Source of the DNA: Alphaproteobacteria bacterium
GTDB taxonomy: Bacteria > Pseudomonadota > Alphaproteobacteria > Rhodospirillales > Rhodospirillaceae
DNA: 9,576 bases
Assembly: GCA_015228695.1 (NCBI GenBank)
Contig: JADGDA010000083.1
Span: 1-9,576 of the forward strand
Direction: 5' to 3'
Positions 5,937 through 9,576 of the stretch are shown one piece after another; position 1 is the stretch's first letter, and the number at the start of each line of letters is the position of its first letter. The position numbers and the translations under genes are program-made. The notes beneath the pieces were generated by a model. It was not told where the DNA came from and ran no database searches. It worked only from the letters and a program-made list of their open reading frames with translations.

Positions 5937-7840
5937 TCCCGGACCGCTCCGCGCCGACCTGCCCGCACATGCCCCAACAATGCCGTCACCGCCGCCGGGG
6001 TCACTCCGGGAATCCGCGCGGCGGCGCCCAGGGTTTCCGGTCGCGACGCCTTCAGCTTCGCCCGAACCTCCAGCGACAGACCGCCGACCCCGTCGTAATC
6101 AAGAGCGGCGGGAAGGCTCAAGGATTCATCCCGGCGAAAGGCGCGGATATCGGCGTCCTGCCGTTCCAGGTATCCGGCATACCGGGCCTCGGTTTCCACC
6201 TGTTCGACAATGGCGGGCGCGAGGGTGGACAACTCGGGCCACAGCCGGGCCAGGGTCGCCACCGTGACCCCCGGATAGGCCAACAGCGCCCAGGCATCGC
6301 GGGCGACGCCGTCCTGGGCAACCGTAAACCCATGCTTGTCGAGGAAGGCCGGCGTCGCCCGCACCGATGTCAACACGGCCCGGGCATGGCTCAGGGCCGC
6401 GATCTTGTGGGAAAAGCTCCGCTCCCGCCGGGGAGACACGCATCCGATCGCCAAGCCCTTTCCGGTCAACCGTTGATCGGCATTGTCCGCCCTCAGCAAA
6501 AGACGGTATTCGGCCCGGGAGGTAAACATCCGATAGGGCTCCGTCGTTCCCCGGATGATCAGGTCGTCGACCATGACCCCCACGTATCCGTCGGCGCGAT
6601 CCAGGACAAATCGCCTCCCCCCCGAGGCCGTCAGGGCCGCGTTGATCCCCGCGAGCAACCCCTGGGCCGCCGCCTCCTCGTATCCGGTGGTTCCGTTGAT
6701 CTGTCCAGCCAGGAACAGACGAGGAACTCGGCGGGTTTCCAGGGTCGGCCCCAGTTCCCGTGGGTCCACGAAGTCATATTCGATAGCGTAGCCGGGACGA
6801 AGGATGGCCGCGTGCTCCAGACCCGGAATGTGCCGGAGAATTTGCCTTTGCACATCCTCCGGCAGGGAGGTTGAAATCCCGTTCGGATAAATGGTCGGGT
6901 CCTCCAGACCCTCCGGCTCCAGAAAAATCTGATGCCGGTCCCGGTCGGCGAAACGGACGATCTTGTCCTCGATGCTCGGGCAATACCGGGGCCCGACGCT
7001 GTCGATCTGCCCGGAGTACATGGGCGCCCGGTGGAGATTGGCCCGGATCAGCTCGTGCGCCTCCGGGGTGGTTCCGGTGATGTGGCACACGACCTGGGGC
7101 GTCGTGATCCCATCCGTCAGAAAAGAAAACGGGACCGGAGGATCGTCCCCCGGTTGCACATCCAGCCCCTGAAAATCGATCGTCCGCCCGTCCAGCCTGG
7201 GCGGGGTTCCCGTTTTCAACCGGCCCAGGGGAAACCCGAGCCGGGTCAATGCCCGGGACAGATCAACGGAAGGCCGCTCCCCGATCCGGCCGCCGGGGGT
7301 CTTGATCTCGCCGCAATGCAGCAGCCCCCGCAGAAACGTCCCGGTGGTCAACACCACCGCGCCGGCCGCGATCCTCATCCCCGAGGCCGTCACGACGCCA
7401 CAGGCCCGCCCATCCCGGTCCGTCGTCACGTCCACGGCTTCATCGGCCCGCAGGGAAAGGGTGGGAAGCTCGGACAGCAGCGCATGAACGGCGGCGCGGT
7501 ACAGTTTCCGGTCCGCCTGGGCGCGGGGTCCCCGCACCGCCGGTCCCTTCGACCGGTTGAGCATCCGGAACTGGATTCCCGCCCGGTCGATGGCCGCGCC
7601 CATGACCCCGTCCAAGGCGTCCACCTCCCGAACCAGATGCCCCTTCGCCAAGCCCCCGATGGCGGGGTTGCACGACATCTCTCCGAGGGTGTCCAGCCGA
7701 TGGGTCAGCAGGAGCGTCCGCGCGCCCATGCGCGCGGCGGCGGCGGCGGCTTCGCATCCGGCGTGACCTCCTCCGACGACCAGAACATCCACTTTATCCG
7801 GAATGTCCGAGGACCTCCCGGAAACCGTCTTATTTGCCAA
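5933..7840 (-). CDS. mnmG: tRNA uridine-34 modification enzyme MnmG
   Basis: FAD-dependent partner of MnmE (formerly GidA). Together they install (carboxymethyl)aminomethyl groups on C5 of U34 in certain tRNAs. The 635-residue product shows the FAD-binding GGGHAG (23-28); SCNPAIGG (56-63) with Cys57, equivalent to E. coli Cys47; YCPSIEDK (286-293) with Cys287, equivalent to E. coli Cys277; FLAGQINGTTGYEEAAAQG (376-394); EPYRMFTSRAEYRLLLRADNADQRLT (434-459); and the C-terminal MnmE/tRNA-binding domain with DYDGVGGLS (581-589). The start is uncertain. The TTG at 7840 overlaps the mnmE stop by 11 nt and gives an N-terminus about 10 residues longer than in E. coli. The GTG at 7792 would begin directly at the FAD strand (619 aa). 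A TGA lies seven codons before the TTG, so nothing longer is possible with a standard start. It is followed by rsmG with an ATGA overlap. Confidence 0.96.
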   Translation of the reverse strand: MANKTVSGRSSDIPDKVDVLVVGGGHAGCEAAAAAARMGARTLLLTHRLDTLGEMSCNPAIGGLAKGHLVREVDALDGVMGAAIDRAGIQFRMLNRSKGPAVRGPRAQADRKLYRAAVHALLSELPTLSLRADEAVDVTTDRDGRACGVVTASGMRIAAGAVVLTTGTFLRGLLHCGEIKTPGGRIGERPSVDLSRALTRLGFPLGRLKTGTPPRLDGRTIDFQGLDVQPGDDPPVPFSFLTDGITTPQVVCHITGTTPEAHELIRANLHRAPMYSGQIDSVGPRYCPSIEDKIVRFADRDRHQIFLEPEGLEDPTIYPNGISTSLPEDVQRQILRHIPGLEHAAILRPGYAIEYDFVDPRELGPTLETRRVPRLFLAGQINGTTGYEEAAAQGLLAGINAALTASGGRRFVLDRADGYVGVMVDDLIIRGTTEPYRMFTSRAEYRLLLRADNADQRLTGKGLAIGCVSPRRERSFSHKIAALSHARAVLTSVRATPAFLDKHGFTVAQDGVARDAWALLAYPGVTVATLARLWPELSTLAPAIVEQVETEARYAGYLERQDADIRAFRRDESLSLPAALDYDGVGGLSLEVRAKLKASRPETLGAAARIPGVTPAAVTALLGHVRAGRRGAVRE

Positions 7841-9164
7841 TGCAGAAATCCCGAAAAATCACGTCGAGCACCTGTTCCACGTCAACCCTCCCGGTGATCC
7901 GGCCCAGCGCACGCGCCGCCAGCCTCACATCCTCGGCCATGAGGTCGGCCAGGGGGGAGACCAGGGCGCGGGACAGAGCATCCCGGCAGTCCTGGAGCGC
8001 CAACCGATGCCGGATCCGGCTGAGGGCGGGTTCCGGCTGGGGAGTCCAGCGGGCGGCGATGTCCTTTTCCAGGCTGTAAACAAGACCTTCGAGACCCTGT
8101 CCCGTCCGAACGGAAATCCCCATCGCCCGCCGTCCGGCCACCTCGAAGGTCTCGGCGTTTCCCAGCAGGTCCGTCTTGTTGACCACCAGGACCGCATCCT
8201 CATCCATCAAGGCAAGGGTCATCGCGTCCACGGCGGGCCATGTGGCTCCATCGAGGACGATCAGTTTCAGGTCCGAGTCCTCCGCGCGCGCCAAGGTCCG
8301 CCGAATGCCCTCGGACTCGACCTCCTCCGCCGTCTCGCGGAGTCCGGCTGTGTCCGTCAGGATGACGGGAAACCCGCCGCTGTCCAGGTGAACATCGATC
8401 GGGTCGCGGGTCGTCCCCGGCGACGCGGAAACAATGGCGGCATCCCGTCGGGCAAGCGCGTTCAACAAACTGGATTTCCCGGAATTGGGTGGACCGACAA
8501 GCGTGATTCGCAGGCCGTTGCGCAACCGCTCGCCCCGCCGCCCATCTTCCAGATGGGTTGAAATGTCGTTCTTTAACACCTTCAATTCGTTCCTTAACGT
8601 GGCCTCAACGGTTTCCGGAAGGTCCTCGTCGGAAAAATCGATGGTGGCCTCAAGATGGGCGAGGGCTTGGACCAGACGGGTCCGCCATCCGTCGTAAAGC
8701 CGGGTCAAGGCCCCGTTCAACTGCCCGAGAGCCTGGCGTCGTTGCGCCGGGGTTTCCGCGGCGATCAGGTCGGCCAATCCCTCGGCCGCCGTCAGATCGA
8801 ATTTGCCGTGATCGAAGGCCCGGCGGGAAAACTCACCGGGTTCGGCGGGACGCAATCCGTCAAGACCGGACAGAGCTTCCAAGACCCCCTCGACGACGGC
8901 CCGCCCCCCGTGAAGGTGCAACTCCACCACGTCCTCTCCGGTCAGACTGGCCGGAGCCGGAAACCAGAGAAACAGGGCGTCGTCCAGAAGGTCCCCGGTG
9001 TCCGGATGCCGCAGACGCGCCCGGGTCGCCCGGCGGGGAACCGGGGCGTTGTGTCCGGCGATACGGCCCAAGACCGTGGCGGCGCCGGGTCCGGACAGCC
9101 GGACGATCGCAATCCCCGCCCGACCGGAAGCCGTCGCCACGGCGAAGATGGTGTCCTCTTCCAT
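7830..9164 (-). CDS. mnmE: tRNA modification GTPase MnmE
   Basis: GTPase partner of MnmG in U34 tRNA modification (formerly TrmE), active as a dimer switched by GTP and potassium. The 444-residue product has the N-terminal folate-binding domain (DTIFAVATASGRAGIAIVRLSG; GEDVVELHLHGG at 76-87; AEPGEFSRRAFDHGKFDLTAAEGLADLI at about 107-134). The helical domain follows, and within it a G domain with P-loop GPPNSGKS (224-231), switch region ASPGTTRD (247-254), DTAG (271-274) and NKTD (329-332). It ends in the conserved FCIGK with Cys441. All motifs are intact. The ATG at 9164 lies 19 nt after the ferredoxin stop. An out-of-frame ATG sits 8 nt further upstream, and the nearest purine-rich match is only GAGG. 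A low-GC patch with two TTA codons lies in the helical region before the G domain. Confidence 0.97.
   Translation of the reverse strand: MEEDTIFAVATASGRAGIAIVRLSGPGAATVLGRIAGHNAPVPRRATRARLRHPDTGDLLDDALFLWFPAPASLTGEDVVELHLHGGRAVVEGVLEALSGLDGLRPAEPGEFSRRAFDHGKFDLTAAEGLADLIAAETPAQRRQALGQLNGALTRLYDGWRTRLVQALAHLEATIDFSDEDLPETVEATLRNELKVLKNDISTHLEDGRRGERLRNGLRITLVGPPNSGKSSLLNALARRDAAIVSASPGTTRDPIDVHLDSGGFPVILTDTAGLRETAEEVESEGIRRTLARAEDSDLKLIVLDGATWPAVDAMTLALMDEDAVLVVNKTDLLGNAETFEVAGRRAMGISVRTGQGLEGLVYSLEKDIAARWTPQPEPALSRIRHRLALQDCRDALSRALVSPLADLMAEDVRLAARALGRITGRVDVEQVLDVIFRDFCIGK
8541..8557. repeat. Inverted repeat CCCATCT-TCC-AGATGGG inside mnmE
   Basis: Perfect 7-bp arms with a 3-nt loop, extendable by one G-T pair. 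It encodes part of THLEDGRRG in mnmE and lies 8 nt from a low-GC direct-repeat patch, on its mnmG side. No T-run follows on the - strand, so it is not a standard terminator. Confidence 0.35.
8566..8598. repeat. Two near-identical 12-bp direct repeats, 21-bp period
   Basis: TCGTTCTTTAAC (8566-8577) and TCGTTCCTTAAC (8587-8598) differ at one base and repeat with a 21-bp period, about two helical turns. In mnmE they encode the heptad-like LRNELKVLKND and use the codons TTA, TTG, TTA and AGG. GC at 8561-8600 is 14 of 40. The protein heptad explains part of the repetition; the AT-rich codon choice is not explained. Confidence 0.45.
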
Positions 9165-9183
9165 TCCGCCATGGCCTCGAACG

Positions 9184-9510
9184 TCAACGTTGGTCGTTGG
9201 TCAACAGCAACCGCTCGACCCGTTTTCCCTCGACCAAGTGGGTCTGCAAAATTTCATCCACGTCGTCCCGGGAACGATACCCGTACCAGACCCCTTCCGG
9301 ATAGATCACCATGACCGGACCATGCTCGCACCGGTTCAGACAGCCGGAGGTGTTGATGCGCACCCCCGAAAGGCCCAACTCCTTGGCCCGAGACTTCATG
9401 TAGGCCCTCAGCGACCCCGAATCCTTCATCCCGCAGGATGCCTTTTGCGGAGGCTCCGTCCGGACATAGGTGCAGCAAAAAACATGAATGCGGTAAAACA
9501 GCGTGTCCAC
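9184..9510 (-). CDS. Thioredoxin-like [2Fe-2S] ferredoxin
   Basis: Small electron-transfer protein of the family with a thioredoxin-like fold and one [2Fe-2S] cluster, as in Aquifex Fd4 and Azotobacter Shethna-type ferredoxin. The 108-residue product carries Cys13, Cys26, Cys57 and Cys61 in a C-X12-C-X30-C-X3-C pattern within HVFCCTY, SCG and SGCLNRCEHGPVMVIYPEGVWY. An extra Cys12 directly precedes the first ligand. The C-terminal RDDVDEILQTHLVEGKRVERLL is typical of the family. The GTG at 9510 is the only start ahead of the domain: an in-frame TGA lies two codons upstream, and it is the stop of the preceding gene. No strong ribosome-binding site is seen, so coupling is likely. mnmE begins 19 nt downstream, which puts this gene first in the visible mnmE-mnmG-rsmG-parAB train. 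Redox partner unknown; a role in tRNA modification is only a guess from position. Confidence 0.88.
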   Translation of the reverse strand: MDTLFYRIHVFCCTYVRTEPPQKASCGMKDSGSLRAYMKSRAKELGLSGVRINTSGCLNRCEHGPVMVIYPEGVWYGYRSRDDVDEILQTHLVEGKRVERLLLTNDQR

Positions 9511-9516
9511 GGTCCG

Positions 9517-9576
9517 TCAACTCTCGTCTTTTTTCCCGAGGCCCCCCATGAAGTGGGACCAGAAGGACTGTTGCAG
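9517..9576 (-). CDS. C-terminal fragment of an unidentified protein
   Basis: The last 19 codons before a TGA (9517-9519), cut by the right edge, read LQQSFWSHFMGGLGKKDES. Fifteen of the 19 third positions are G or C, which fits coding sequence here, and the charged polar end looks like a natural C-terminus. It stops 6 nt before the ferredoxin GTG and in the same frame. I do not recognise the family from so short a piece. It is probably the gene upstream of the ferredoxin in the same operon. Confidence 0.6.
   Translation of the reverse strand: MQQSFWSHFMGGLGKKDES

Noticed and set aside
5822..6874. A 350-codon + strand open frame opposite mnmG and the start of rsmG
   Set aside because: Composition is biased (Pro, Gly, Arg, Gln) and no domain is visible; it is the antisense shadow of mnmG.
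7873..7888. Possible second parS, TGTTCCACGTCAACCC, near the 3' end of mnmE
   Set aside because: It matches parS at only 12 of 16 positions and breaks the palindrome; it is explained by the conserved VDVEQVLDV codons.
9165..9203. Tandem GTTGGTC repeats at the ferredoxin end, and an out-of-frame ATG 8 nt before the mnmE start
   Set aside because: The repeats are 7 bp and within coding or junction sequence, and the upstream ATG leads into a biased frame without homology; both are compatible with chance.
9517..9519. TGA as an internal selenocysteine or readthrough codon joining the upstream fragment to the ferredoxin
   Set aside because: No selenocysteine context or hairpin is visible directly after it, and the ferredoxin family normally begins a few residues before HVF-C; a plain stop is simpler.
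1..9576. CRISPR array, tRNA or rRNA genes, insertion sequence ends, DnaA-box clusters
   Set aside because: I looked for repeat-spacer patterns, tRNA-like cloverleaf ends, terminal inverted repeats and TTATCCACA-type boxes and found none that stands up; the origin is not in this window.

Overview
The window is GC-rich, almost wholly coding bacterial DNA. It reads as a conserved housekeeping block of an alphaproteobacterium. The Rhodospirillales are my best guess, from protein resemblance and gene order only. The order rsmG-parA-parB next to mnmE-mnmG, with a parS site inside rsmG, is the classical chromosome-partitioning neighbourhood, which in many bacteria lies near the replication origin. 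I see no phage, transposon, CRISPR, tRNA or rRNA signal and no defence or biosynthetic cluster.

There are two convergent gene trains. On the + strand, leuS (3' three quarters, cut by the left edge), lptE (LPS-assembly lipoprotein) and holA (DNA polymerase III delta) follow one another with overlaps of 14 and 4 nt. On the - strand, reading from the right edge inward, come the last 19 codons of an unidentified gene, a thioredoxin-like [2Fe-2S] ferredoxin, mnmE, mnmG, rsmG, parA and parB. These are separated by gaps of 6 and 19 nt and then by overlaps of 11, 4, 8 and 4 nt. The trains meet tail to tail, with holA and parB overlapping by 23 nt.

Only 25 of 9576 nt lie outside reading frames. Any internal promoter, operator or terminator must therefore be written inside coding sequence, and no gene-free stretch exceeds 300 nt.

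The genes cover translation (leuS charging, MnmE/MnmG wobble-uridine modification, RsmG 16S methylation), envelope assembly (LptE), replication (HolA) and chromosome segregation (ParA/ParB/parS). The ferredoxin is the least expected member.

No new multi-gene system is evident. The points most worth a second look are: a low-GC patch in the 3' part of rsmG with two perfect inverted repeats and a promoter-like match just upstream of parA; a 55-residue acidic tail on ParB; the ferredoxin leading the mnmE operon; and a low-GC direct-repeat patch in mnmE.
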